From the NCBI GenBank assembly GCA_035771165.1, contig JAWNZC010000229.1, forward strand, positions 3,111,501 through 3,175,500: a DNA stretch of 64,000 nt, written 5' to 3'. Position numbers and translations under genes: made by a program. Each line of letters begins with the position of its first letter. The stretch's first letter is position 1. The notes beneath the pieces are model-generated. The model did no database searches. It was not told where the DNA came from and saw only the letters and a list, made by a program, of their open reading frames with translations. This DNA is from Paragorgia papillata (lineage: Eukaryota > Cnidaria > Anthozoa > Scleralcyonacea > Coralliidae). Below, one piece after another: positions 44,503 to 56,881 of this stretch.

Positions 44503-47331
44503 CTAACTAGAAGAACTAAGATATCTAAGATAACTAAGATAACTAAGATAACTAAGATAACTAAGATAACTAAGATAACTAAGATAACTAAGATAAATAA
44601 GATAACTAAGATAACTAAAAGAACTACGATAACTAAAGGAATTAAGATAACTAAGATCACTAAGATAACTAAAAGAACTAAGATAACTAAAAAAACTAAG
44701 ATAACTAAAAGAACTAAGATAACTAAAAGAACTAAGATAACTAAAAGAACTAAGATAACTAAAAGAAGTAAGATAACTAAAATAACTAAGATAACTAAAA
44801 GAACTAAGATAACTAAAAGAACTAAGATAACTAAAAGAACTAAGATAACTAAAAGAACTAAAAGAACTAAAAGAACTAAGATAACTAAGATAACTAAAAG
44901 AAGTAAGATAACTAAAATAACTAAGATAACTAAAATAACTAAGATAACTAAAAGATCTAAAATAACTAAGATAACTAAAATAACTAAGATAACTAAAAGA
45001 ACTAAGATAACTAAAAGATCTAAGATAACTAAGATAACTAAAAGAACTAAAATAACTAAGATAACTAAGATAATTAAGATAACTAAGATAACTAAAAGAA
45101 CTAAAATAACTAAGATAACTAAGATAATTAAGATAACTAAGATAACTAAAAGAACTAAGATAACTAAAATAACTAAGATAACTAAAAGAACTAAGATAAC
45201 TAAGATAACTAAAAGAACTAAGATAACTAAGATAACTAAGATAACTAAGATAACTAAGATAACTAAAAGAACTAAGATAACTAAAATAACTAAGATAACT
45301 AAAATAACTAAGATAACTAAAAGAACTAAGATAACTAAAAGAACTAAGATAACTAAAATAACTAAGATAACTAAAAGAACTAAGATAACTAAAATAACTA
45401 AGATAACTAAAAGAACTAAGATAACTAAAATAACTAAGATAACTAAAAGAACTAAGATAACTAAAATAACTAAGATAACTAAAAGAACTAAAAGAACTAA
45501 AAGAACTAAGATAACTAAGATAACTAAAAGAACTAAGATAACTAAAAGAACTAAGATAACTAAAAGAACTAAGATAACTAAGATAACTAAGATAACTAAG
45601 ATAACTAAAAGAACTAAGATAACTAAGATAACTAAAAGAACTAAGATAACTAAGATAACTAAGATAACTAAGATAACTAAGATAACTAAGATAACTAAAA
45701 GAACTAAGATAACTAAAATAACTAAGATAACTAAAATAACTAAGATAACTAAAAGAACTAAGATAACTAAAAGAACTAAGATAACTAAGATAACTAAGAT
45801 AACTAAAAGAACTAAAAGAACTAAGATAACTAAGATAACTAAAAGGACTAAGATAACTAAAAGAACAAAGATAACTAAAATAACTAAGATAACTAAGATA
45901 ACTAAAAGAACTAAGATAACTAAAAGAACTAAGATAACTAAAAGAACTAAGATAACTAAAATAACTAAGATAACTAAAAGAACTAAGATAACTAAGATAA
46001 CTAAAAGAACTAAGATAACTAAAAGAACTAAGATAACTAAAAGAATTAAGATAACTAAGATAACTAAAAGAACTAAGATAACTAAGATAACTAAAAGAAC
46101 TGAGATAACTAAAAGAACTAAGATAACTAAGATAACTAAGATAACTAAAAGAGCTAACAGAACTCAGATAACTAAAAGAACTAAGATAACTAAAAGAACT
46201 AAGATAACTAAGATAACTAAAAGAACTAAGATAACTAAAAGAACTAAGATAACTAAAATAACTAAGATAACTAAGATAACTAAAAGAACTAAGATAACTA
46301 AAATAACTAGATAACTAAAAGAACTAAGATAACTAAAAGAACTAAGATAACTAAAAGATCTAAGATAACTAAGATAACTAAAAGAACTAAAATAACTAAG
46401 ATAACTAAGATAACTAAGATAACTAAGATAACTAAGATAACCAAAAGAACTAAGATAACTAAAATAACTAAGATAACTAAAAGAACTAAGATAACTAAAA
46501 GAACTAAAAGAACTCAGATAACTAAAAGAACTAAGATAACTAAAAGAACTAAGAAAACAAAAATAACTAAGATAACTAAAAGAACTAAGATAACTAAAAG
46601 ATCTAAGATAACTAAGATAACTAAAAGAACTAAAATAACTAAGATAACTAAGATAACTAAGATAACTAAAAGAACTAAGATAACTAAAATAACTAAGATA
46701 ACTAAAAGAACTAAGATAACTAAGATAACTAAAATAACTAAGATAACTAAGATAACTAAAAGAACTAAGATAACTAAAAGAACTAAGATAACTAAGATAA
46801 CTAAGATAACTAAAAGAACTAAGATAACTAAGATAACTAAAATAACTAAGATAACTAAGATAACTAAAAGAACTAAGATAACTAAAAGAACTAAGATAAC
46901 TAAGATAACTAAGATAACTAAAAGAACTAAGATAACTAAAATAACTAAGATAACTAAAAGAACTAAGATAACTAAGATAACTAAAATAACTAAGATAACT
47001 AAGATAACTAAAAGAACTAAGATAACTAAAAGAACTAAGATAACTAAGATAACTAAGATAACTAAAAGAACTAAGATAACTAAGATAACTAAGATAACTA
47101 AGATAACTAAAAGAACTAAAAGAACTAAAAGAACTAAGATAACTAAAAGAACTAAGATAACTAAAATAACTAAGATAACTAAGATAACTAAAAGAACTAA
47201 GATAACTAAAATAACTAGGATAACTAAGAGAACTAAGATAACTAAAAGAACTAAGATAACTAAAAGATCTAAGATAACTAAGATAACTAAAAGAACTAAA
47301 AGAACTCAGATAACTAAAAGAACTAATTAGG
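44503..47331. repeat. Array of about 310 nine-base units, two alternating types
   Basis: Built almost wholly of ataactaag and the variants ataactaaa / agaactaag / agaactaaa. Because the unit is 9 bp and one frame on each strand lacks stops, the array gives long spurious ORFs (618 codons +, 445 codons -) of Ile-Thr-Lys and Ser-Tyr-Leu repeats. Neither is taken as a gene. The order of units is irregular, and longer blocks of 45-160 bp recur within it. Units decay at the right edge (47331-47460). Confidence 0.95.
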
Positions 47332-47460
47332 ATAACTAAGATAACTAAAGGAACTAAGATAACTAAAATAACTAGTATAACTAAGGTAACTAGGATAATT
47401 AAGATAACTAGGATAACTAGGATAACTGGGATAACTTGTATAACTAGTATAACATAACTA

Positions 47461-48458
47461 AGATAGCATATTTGGGATAGAATGGTCAAGTCATTATACA
47501 TACCAAGGGGATACTTTAGAACATTATATATGAAAATTTATCTGGCTCATTTGGTGACACCGATACATGAAACGTCAACCGTCTCCCTGCTTTACGTCAC
47601 TTCCGGCGACTTGAACCCAGTAAAAAATTTTCACGGCCATCGTCAAAATCGCCAACTTTAACAGCAAAAAAGTCCATGAAGATGAAATTTTAGGAAAAGA
47701 AGATATATTACAAATCTTCTTAAAATGTTCAAAATATCCTAAATATGTAAAATCCCCAACCCTGAGATAGGCACTTTAACATATCGTCGTCTTTTCTCTA
47801 TTCCCAAAATTCATTAAGACAGTACACAGAATTTAATAATGAAATCTAAAATTTGCTTTGATATGTTCAACTTTCATTAAATGATTTAAATCAGTTTTGT
47901 CATCCTATCCATAAATTCTATAATTTTCCCAAGGATTTAATATAATTTGTTTTTATATCTGTTTGTTTTTATATTGGCTGTATATCAGGAGTGCTTATTT
48001 TAATCAGGGATGGGTGGGTGGGAGGTGTTTCAAAAAAGCATGCAAAAGCGGGCGAGGGGTTGTTGCGTTCAATGTATTTCTAGTTATGAAATGACGATGT
48101 TATCCATGGGGATTGACGGATGGTGAATAGAATGATAAAGTAAAGTCGCAGGTGAATACAGAATAGTGCTTTTCAGTTTTCACGCAATCTGATTGGTTCC
48201 TCTAGCTCGGGATATCCAGACCACTCACCACTGCAATATTGACATATTGTGACAAAAAAGTGTGTGTGTGGGGGGGGGGGGGGGGGGACCGGAAAAAAAG
48301 TTAAGATGGCGGAAGGATTAGTTTTAAGGCGAGAATGAGGGTAATAATTCCATGTTCTACATAACCCAAGTACTTCATGAAAGCCTTACCCCAACACACA
48401 ACCTAACCTAAGGATAACCAGAATCCAGAATGAATGGCGAGACTTGCATGGAGACGTC
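47461..48458. other. Intergenic, no gene recognised
   Basis: Holds a G-run near 48271-48288, the dispersed gcgggcgaggggttgttgcg segment at about 48050, and a segment at 48330-48420 similar, inverted, to 49845-49925. Confidence 0.4.
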
Positions 48459-48881
48459 TAGTCTGGTTCCCTGGCCCAATTTCAAAAGAAATAAGGGCCA
48501 GGTAACCACTAATCTCATTCTCGCGTCATCAGGGCTAAATCCACTTATGACGATTGCAGTTTTACTCATAGCCACTAAAAACGCGCGAAATTTCAACCAA
48601 TAGGAAAGCAGAAGTCTTTAGTGGTTACCTGGCCCATATTCTTTGATTGGGCCAGGGTACCAGGCTAGGAGTAGCCTGGTACCCTGGCCCAATCAAAGAA
48701 TATGGGCCAGGTAACCACTAAAGATTTCTGTTTTCCTATTGGTTGAAATTTCGCGCGTTTTTAGTGGCTATGAGTAAAACTGCAATCGTCATAAGTGGAT
48801 TTAGCCCTGATGACGCGAGAATGAGATTAGTGGTTACCTGGCCCTTATTTCTTTTGAAATTGGGCCAGGGAACCAGGCTAG
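48459..48881. repeat. Near-perfect palindrome, arms about 208 bp, 4-bp centre
   Basis: The left arm (48460-48667) and right arm (48672-48880) are reverse complements with only a few mismatches, for example around 48612-48618. The arms carry ctggcccaat and ggtaaccactaa motifs in both halves. Nothing is recognisable between the arms. It is probably a foldback MITE. Confidence 0.92.
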
Positions 48882-49497
48882 GCTAGGAGACGTCTAGGTG
48901 GCAGGAATGAACGCGGGCTCTGTATACGATATTCAGTTTTACACTTCTTCTATAAAGCTTGCTAAAGCTTCTGCCTCAATTTGCTTTCTTTCTCTCACTT
49001 TCAAGCAAGGTAAGTTCTGTGCGTAAATCAGTAATTGTATGTTAATTAATATGTATACTATTTACAAAAGAGTCAAAATTTGCGGCTGTGATTCTGCGAT
49101 CATGCGCGGATTCGAACATGCTCCAGATTATTGGCAAGAAGACTTAATGTCACTTAAGCACACACTAAAGGAATTGCTCTTACAATCTCCACTGAATCAC
49201 AATTATGGGGTACATGTATTGAGGTTATCAGGTTGGCAGGTTATGACCAACTGTATATAGTACAGTATTTTATAGTATATATGTAGTTTGTAGAAATGCC
49301 AAATATACATGTTAACATGTACCAATTATTTTCCATTTGAAACAGTTACAGTGAATGATATTTTGATATTTGAAAGTTGAAACCAGCCCCGCTCTATCAC
49401 GGTTATAAAAAATTGTTACCATTTACAGTAGTTACTAACCTAATGACATTTGGTTCATCACCTACATGTACCTATACTAAGAAGGCTTCTGATTGGT
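48882..49497. other. Intergenic, no gene recognised
   Basis: A short ORF at 49039-49260 has no recognised domain and is not called. Confidence 0.35.
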
Positions 49498-49599
49498 TTG
49501 CGCATGCGTGAATTCACTGAGTAAACATTACAAGAGAAGTGGGAACTAGCCGTGGCGACAACAACCAGACAGTGAAGACTAAGTAAGACTCGACTATTC
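49498..49599 (+). repeat. Dispersed repeat copy 2, left piece
   Basis: From gcgcatgcgtgaattcac to gactattc. It continues at 51198 after the inserted hAT-like element. Confidence 0.75.
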
Positions 49600-51197
49600 A
49601 GGGTTCCAAAAGAGCATTTTTTTGTGCCTGGGGTTCAGCGATTGAAAAATTGATAGCCTAATTTCAGTTTCACAAGTGGGTGTGGCATTGGGTGTGGCCG
49701 TGGGTGTGGCAGTGGCAGTGGTTCAAATGATATAACTATTAACCAATAACCGGATTGAAACAAGTATTGCCGCGCGCCAAATTTCGATCGTTGTTTGTAT
49801 CGTCTCAAGGTTATAAATCCATGTCCTATATGCACAAATTTATTGGTTAAGATTAGGGTGTGTGTTGGGGTCAGGCTTTCATGAAGTACCTGGGTTATTT
49901 AGGACATGGAATTATTACCCATCTCAACTCCTACTTGACACGGCCCAAAGTATGAGTTCACACGAGGTCAAGTACAAGTTCAGTTTAGTCAAGGTTATTT
50001 TTAGTGCTCGAATCAAGTTTTTGACAGTTGTAAATTAATGTTTATTTTTGTATCAACCAATCACATTTCACTTATCCCAAAGAACTGAAATTGAACACTA
50101 ATAACATTTAACGCCGGATCCCAGATAGCAAGTTCTGAGATAATAATTATGAAACTTAGCAAACGCAGAAGGAGATATTACTAGTGAAAAAGCTTTGTCC
50201 ATTGATTTTACAGTAAAGGAGCTATTGTCGACAAGCATTTTAAATAACCTTGACTAAACTGAACTTGTACTTGACCCCATGTGAACTCGTACTTTGGGCC
50301 ATGTCAAGTTGGAGTTGAGACAATGCAAACAACGATCAAAATTCGGCGCGCGGCGCGGTCACCTGAAAACAGCAGTATATAGTTTCTAGAGTATATAATT
50401 TAGTAACATACTTCATTGTATTTATACTGTATTTACGTAATTACTAAATGACATCATACTTATCGGTAGAGCTGACTAGTGACTACCGAGTCATTTAAGA
50501 CAAGAGGTGAATTAAGATGTACTTCATCCACGCAGATACTTGTCTACTGCATGTGAAATGCACCAAAGTATAATAATATTTCACAGATTACTCAATATAA
50601 ACATGTAAATCCATTCCTTATTCAATAACCTCAAAATAAAGAACATCTTACATCTGCGGACCAAGGACGGGTAAACAATGATATTTATTCAATGCAAAGC
50701 GCGGAGAGTCAGAGCGAGATGTAAAGGCCTGAGAACGGCCTAGTTTTCTTGGTGGAGAAGGAGTAGGGAGTCTGAGAACGTCCTAGTTTTTTTGGCGTAG
50801 AGCCTGAGAACGTCCTAGAATTGACAAAAACTAGGACGTTTCCAGTCTTCTGCACCCAAAACTAGGACGTCCCCAGACTCCAAGCTTAGCAGCTGAAAAG
50901 CAATGACGTCTTTAACGCGGATGTGTTGACATATAAAGATGAGTCAAGGTGTTGGGTTGCATGGTGTTGGGATTAATAAATTAAACAAACAGCAGGATAT
51001 TATAGAACAAAAAGCTATTAAAATCTGCTAACTATGGACATTATAATTTATATTTGATATGTTTTACACTGTATTGCTTTAAAACTAGACAACCTAATTT
51101 ATACTTTCTGCTTGCCTAGTTTTTAATTTTTTTGCCTAAATTTGAGAAACCTTGTACTTGGGGTTCCCAGGCACAACTGAGCTCATTTGGAACCCTG
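49600..51197. mobile_element. Non-autonomous hAT-like element, 1.6 kb, with 8-bp target duplication
   Basis: The ends are agggttccaaaagagc and ttggaaccctg (the right end's complement starts CAGGGTTCC, hAT-like). The 8-bp direct repeat gactattc flanks it at 49592-49599 and 51198-51205. Copies at 8980 and 52910 show the uninterrupted target (cgactattcatttgtg). It contains no transposase. Inside is a second inverted-repeat unit (49922-50321, arms of about 80 bp around gtcaagtacaagttcagttt) flanked by inverted gatcgttgtttg segments, and a cluster of inverted gaacgtcctagttttt motifs (50730-50880). Confidence 0.8.
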
Positions 51198-51445
51198 GAC
51201 TATTCATTTGTGTTTTAAAAAAAGGGTAAAGAAAATTACGAAGGGGTAAATTCAGAATATGTTACAATATTGTCAAAGAAGCCATGCACAAATTACCTAC
51301 CTTATCTTTTTGGTAGTATGCTTATAATTTTAACTTTTGTGTCGGACTCTCGGACCAGTCCAAATATTTCAGTGTTTTCCCACTCTTTTTCCGAGGACGA
51401 GCTCGGATGTTGCACATGCGCAAAATGTTTGGCAGCGGTGTTTTT
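51198..51445 (+). repeat. Dispersed repeat copy 2, right piece
   Basis: Continues 49498-49599 and ends at ggcagcggtgttt. It matches 8975-9222 closely, with a small deletion in the cggacg region. Confidence 0.75.
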
Positions 51446-51889
51446 CTAACCCTAATCAGTAAGCAGCATGGGAACAAATTGATAATCAACAATGTGATTT
51501 GTTACTTATAGCCAATTATCAGAAAACTTGTTCATATTAGCCATAGGTCTTTACTGTGAAATTTTAATTTAGAAATTATTGGGGGGTGGCCACCCCTCCT
51601 CACCTGCCCCAATACCAATACCTATTACCGATATTGATACTGATACTGGCCATACTAATACTTTATCAACATAGCAATAGGAACAGGAACAAAAGTCTCT
51701 TTTTTTCAAGAACAATAAACTAAAGTTACATGTTTTTGTTCAAAAACAATAACATATTAACGTTCTTCGGTTTTAGCCAATTGGGCTTGATAGAAACTAG
51801 TTCTCCTGCTTTAGAGAAGAAACTAAAAACTAAACTAATCTAAACTAACCTTATTTATACTGGATAACTCTATCAGTTATATCTAAACT

Positions 51890-52110
51890 GTTATCCTCAG
51901 AGGTCCAGTAAGGGCCCACCCTCATTGATCCAGTGTTAATACAGGAGGAAACCGGAGTACCCGGAGGAAACCTGTGGTGTTTGGTAGAGTCAAACTGGAA
52001 GCACTCTTCTCATATGCGGCCAAGGTGAAATTTTTTTAATCAGATAACTGCACCGTGCAGGTATCGAACCCGGAGGTGAAAGAGGTGAAAGGCACGTGCC
52101 CAACACCCCT
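51890..52110 (-). mobile_element. tRNA-headed SINE sharing a core with the 5S-headed SINE
   Basis: On the minus strand, cctccgggttcgatacctgc gives a clean B box (GGTTCGATACC) at about 52074-52064. The body around 51985-51950 reads ggtttcctccgggtactccg, a form of the same core seen at about 11375-11345 in the 5S-type SINE. Confidence 0.55.
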
Positions 52111-52676
52111 CATAAACTAGTTTTCATGACCTTTGTCCATCATTCCCAAACCCAAACACTGAGTATTCTGTTCATGATGACCACTGACTACAAGAATTAA
52201 AGATTGCAAGTGTCAGGTATTGAACGCAGTATCGAATGATTGATACTTCGTGAAAGTATTGATACTTTTCATGCATTCCCTGGTATCCACAGTATTTAAA
52301 ATGTTTTTGGTATCAGTATCACCCATCACTACTGGGGCAGTGATGCATTTAGCCAACCCCCCCTAAATAGAGGTCATGGTGCTGTGCTCCCTCCCCTCTT
52401 TCAGAGCGTGCAAATCTTTTTTGAAAGCACTTGTTTAAAAACATTAGTAGAAATGGAGAAAAAATTGGAAATTTGGGTGTCAAATACATGTATAGACTGT
52501 AACATTGCATCATTTGCATGCACAGAAACTGGAACCTTTGTTGAGTTGGTCTGGTGTTTTTCTAGAGCTCAGAATTCTGTAAAACCTTCTCCCAAATGCA
52601 GGAAATGGCATTTTAGAAACTCTAGTTTTCAGAATTTTCTGAGAAATGGTCCCCTTCTTTGGTGAAATTCTGGTCT

Positions 52677-53030
52677 AGGGAACACCGCTGCCAAACGTTT
52701 TGCGCATGCGCAATGTCCAAGCTCGCCTCAGAAAAAGAGTGGGAAAATACTGAAATATTTGGACTGGTCCGAGAGTCTGACACAAAAGTTAAAATTATAA
52801 GTATACTAACGAAAAAATAAGGTAGATAATTTGTGCATGGCTTCTTTGTCAATATTGTAACATATTCTGAATTTACCCCTTCGTAATTTTCTTTACCCTT
52901 TTTTTAAAACACAAATGAATAGTCGAGTGTTACTTAGTCTTCGCTGTCTGGTTGTTGTCGCCGTAGCTTCTCTTGATATTTATTCTAGAGAATTCACGCA
53001 TGCGCAAACGTTTGGCAGCGGTGTTGGTCT
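52677..53030 (-). mobile_element. Dispersed repeat copy 3, with both terminal inverted repeats
   Basis: The ends aacaccgctgccaaacg(tt)t and gtttggcagcggtgtt, both next to gcgcatgcg, show the family is a TIR element of about 350 bp. It is the inverse of the copies at 8910 and 49498/51198. Confidence 0.75.
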
Positions 53031-54639
53031 AGGGTACCACTACCTCATCCCCAGGGCATTCATGAGAAGATGGTGTGGTGAGATAATGCCCTGGTGAAGG
53101 CTAGATTTTGGCTGGAGCACATTGAGAAATTTTTGTATGCTGGAAAGACTGAAGACTTGGTAATAAGGAGTAAAATAATTTCTCTGCTTTTCTCTCTCAC
53201 CTTACCCCATTTTCTCATGAATGCCGTGGCCTGTCGGGACAAGGTTGGGGGTACCATATGTATTGATTTTTGAGCAGATTAGGGTATAGAAAATTGATTT
53301 TGAAGTCATTGTGGCTCACTCCTGCACAAAAAATTCCAGAGTATCCCTTGAGGACTTTGAACACATTTACCAGAGTGTGGTTACATTTAAAATGTTTTTA
53401 CAGTAGAGAAGCATGCAGGTCATAGATTGCCTGAATTTCATGAAATCTTTTGAAGTCCACTCTCATTTTTCTCTACCTTCTCCGAAATTCCTGGCTATGA
53501 GCTTGTTTATAAGGTTACATTAGATGATGAGGGTATGTTTTGGGAGATTGACTAGTGTGCGCGGCGAATTTTAGCGGTATGTGTCTCAAATTTCCAGTCA
53601 AGAAAGACAAATAATTGCTGATTGCGAAAATATAAATTTGATGAGTATTCATTTTAAACTTTCTCTATTTTTAACGAGTTAACGAAAATACACACGCTCT
53701 AGGAATTAAAAAAATAAATTTACCGTTTAACTAAAAAAAATTCTGCATATCATGTTTTCAATCTTGAATAGTAATCACACAAAACCGGTCCGTGTGCGTT
53801 TGTTTTATACTTTTTAGTTGGTTATTTAGATACACGGCATTCTTTTCGGATCTGCGTTTGCTAAAACGACAAAGAGACCAAAATTCACTTTTAACGAGAA
53901 AGTATTGTAAAATCATACGGCGACCGACTAACACAGAATAGTTCATAACAAAACTATAATACTGTAAGAAAATGTGAAAAATATCTAGTAAAACCCAAGA
54001 TTTAAAAAATCAGTTTTGTTCGCCAATTTTGTGGGAAAATCCGTGGTGGAGAACGACCCCACAAGCTTGTAGCTTAAACATTTATCGTGTTATAGGCTAT
54101 CTATCTAAAGGCTATCTATCTATGTTATAAACGAGGGAAGTTTAAAATACTAAATTGAGATTTTCATAATCAGCAACCATTTGGTTTCCTTTTTGAGATA
54201 TATAGCCCTAAAATTTGGTGCACAATGGGCAATTTCCCAAACAATGAAAAACATGCTTTCATCATCTAATGTAACCTGAAGGGGTTGCAAGACATTTAGA
54301 TTGCCTAGGAAATTTTTTTGGTACCAAAAAAGGGTTATAGTTTGGCGTGCTTTATCGATTTATGGATGCACGCCAATCTCGTACTCAGAGCCTTCTCCGC
54401 GCACAAACGAAGGCTCTGGGATGATCCATCACCGGAAACAGAAAAACTTGTTGCCAGTTGAAAAGAAGCCGCCTTTAGCTAGCCAATCAAAACACTTCCA
54501 GGTGATGGGTTATTCCAGAGTTATTTCGTTTGTGCGCGGCGAAGGCTCTGCGTACGAGATTGGATGCACGCAGGAAGTTGGGAGAGCACGGATATAGCGC
54601 AAGAGTTGGTCGAGGCGATTAACTTAATGGAGCACGCCA
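53031..54639. other. Intergenic, no gene recognised
   Basis: Low-GC DNA. At 54365-54420 and 54525-54560 there are inverted ctcgtactcagagccttc / gaaggctctgcgtacgag segments, suggesting another small foldback element. Confidence 0.4.
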
Positions 54640-54807
54640 AACCATGAACCATTTCTTTTATAACAGAGAATGAGATAGAAAACAACGGAAAACAATGTCT
54701 ATTTCGCTGAATAGAAATTGCCGTGAGTTTGAAATTGCCGTGCTCCATCGAAATTATGGAGCACGCAAGGTGGCCAATCAGAAACGTCGTTATATTACAT
54801 CTATGTT
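54640..54807. repeat. 'ggagcacgccaaaccatgaa' repeat, copy 1
   Basis: About 170 bp closely similar to 55835-56030, including ccatttcttttataacagag and aatcagaaacg. The copy at 56010 (acatctatatgttataaa) shows the sequence without the element inserted at 54808. Confidence 0.75.
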
Positions 54808-55698
54808 CAACCTCGTCCCCAGGGCCATTTGTGGGGGCTGGGCCAAGATGGCGGCCAAAAACAAAATGGCAGGAACAAATGGCCCTGGCACAGACTGCAA
54901 AAAATGAGCCATATTTTGACTCATTTTTTACTCGGACCCAGGCTTCACTAAGTTTATCGCGCCTAGTCAGGCTCAATTTTTTCTGAATATTTAGTTCAGC
55001 TTGATTGACCCAAACTGAAAACAATCAAAACATTCATTTCCAAATACATTGTCGAATTATTAAAATAAATACACTTTTAATAAATATCTGTAAATGCTTA
55101 TTATTTATCATTTGCTTCACCGTTGTACCAAATTCGCAATTGCCGTTGTCTGGCCGGGCCGCCTTGTTTTCGTGAGTTTTCGGTGGATTCAATTCAGCGT
55201 TTTGAAAAACATTTAGGCTTCGTTTAGTCGATAATTCTTGTTTGAAAAAAGCCTGCTTGTCAATGGCCAAACACGTAAATTCTGCCCTGTGTTGTACTTT
55301 CCTTTCGCAGCCAAAATACTTTTTGACTTTGTTCACCAAGTCTTTCGTTCGCCGATTTAGAAAATACTCTAAATTGCCGTCCCATGGACTTCGTTCAGTT
55401 CGTTGTATAGCAGACAGGGCACATCATTACATATTCTTCCGACGTTTTTACGGGTGTTTCGCCAGCTTTCCTCACATTTTCATTCATTTTGAAGTTGTTT
55501 TTAACATCCGGCAATTCTATAAACAAATGCCCGCGAGCTAGCCTGCCGCCCGCCTTGTTTCCACCAATCAGAATACCTAAAACATCCAATGTTATCTCAA
55601 CCAATCAGATGTGGTGATAGCTCAGCCTGTGCCAGGGCCATTTGTTCTTGGCCGCCATCATGGCACAGCCCCCACAAATAGCCCTGGGGACGAGGTTG
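54808..55698. mobile_element. 891-bp element with the same ends as copy A1 and 9-bp target duplication (A2)
   Basis: The termini caacctcgtccccagggcc and the inverse match those of 2643-3020. A perfect 9-bp duplication, atctatgtt, flanks it (54799-54807 and 55699-55707). Its interior is unrelated to A1 and has no clear coding region. Confidence 0.85.
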
Positions 55699-55834
55699 AT
55701 CTATGTTATAATTAAGAAATAGTTAATGATTTGGCGTGCTCCATGGAGTTATAGGAGAGCATGAAAAAAGTGATAGTCGAGAGCAGCTCTAGATTTTTGT
55801 GTGCTATCCCAACTTTTCAAGTGCATCCATAACT

Positions 55835-56030
55835 CGATGGAGCACGCCAAACCATGAACCATTTCTTTTATAACAGAGAATCAGACACAAAACAAAGGAA
55901 AATAATATTTATTTCGCTGATTAAAATTGAGTTTCTCGTTACATTTGAAATCACCGCGCTCCATCGAGTTATGGAGCACGCACGGTATAGCCAATCAGAA
56001 ACGCCGTTATACAACATCTATATGTTATAA
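55835..56030. repeat. 'ggagcacgccaaaccatgaa' repeat, copy 2
   Basis: Second copy of the block at 54640-54807, same orientation, lying on the other side of element A2. Confidence 0.7.
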
Positions 56031-56274
56031 AATATAAAGCAATTTCAACATGAAGTTTTCTGATTTTAATGTGTGGTAAAATGTAGAATACTTCAGTACA
56101 GTATAATTTAAAACAATGAAGTATTTAACAGCATGCATGTGATAATTTACAGGTAAATGTTTGCACACTTTTAATTATTTATTAAAATATTACAGCTATA
56201 GCATGGGCAGATAGAGTACAGACGAAAAGTTTGACACGCTCGCCAATCACGAACGAATTCGCGTTTAAGCCAGC

Positions 56275-56480
56275 GTAATCGCCCCGCGATTTGTGAAACA
56301 TAATAACGTGATCGTGCTGCGATTTGTGAAACGTAATAACGTGATCGCCCCGCGATTTGTGAAGCGTAATAACATGTTACATGATCGCCCCGCGATTTGT
56401 GTGAAACGTAATAACGTGATCGTGTTGAGATTTGTGAAACGTAATAACATGATCGCGCCGTTTCACAAACGTGATTGCGT
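56275..56480. repeat. Minisatellite of 'gcgatttgtgaaacgtaata' units
   Basis: About five units of 30-42 bp combining gatcgccccgcgatttgtga and aacgtaataacgtgatcg. It is CpG-rich compared with its surroundings. Confidence 0.75.
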
Positions 56481-56735
56481 TTTGCTCAAAAGCGATCGCG
56501 TTTCACTGATCGCGTGTGGCGGGTTTATTAAAAATAGGTACGCAACATGAGTAGTGTCAAAAGGCCGATCCTGGGACATACCTTAATGGCAGCCATTTGT
56601 TTACTTCCCAAAAAATTTTGATTGACGATCCTGGGACATGGTTCGCGACCCCCTCCTTTGGAATTTTGATTGACGATCCTGGGACATGGTTTGACTTCCG
56701 GTTCGCGACCCCCTCCTGGAATTTTTTTGACTTCC

Positions 56736-56840
56736 GGTTTGCAAAATGGCTGCCAAGTTTTTGGATTGGGGTTGCCAAGTTTTTGGGTTTGGGTTGCCAA
56801 GTTTTTGGGTTTGGGTTGCCAAGTTTTTGGGTTTGGGGAT
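56736..56840. repeat. Tandem repeat of 'gttgccaagtttttgggttt'
   Basis: Four to five copies of a 21-23 bp unit near the presumed left end of the Polinton-like element. Two to three copies of a longer tgggacatggttcgcgaccc block precede it (56570-56720). Confidence 0.85.
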
Positions 56841-56881
56841 ATTAATTGACTTACTTGTTTTTAAAAATAAATAAAATAAAA

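Noticed and set aside
44458..46314. 618-codon ORF of Ile-Thr-Lys repeats
   Set aside because: It is a reading of the 9-bp tandem array; the opposite strand is equally open. No start context, promoter or non-repeat sequence supports a gene.
46164..47501. 445-codon minus-strand ORF of Ser-Tyr-Leu repeats
   Set aside because: Same array, other strand.
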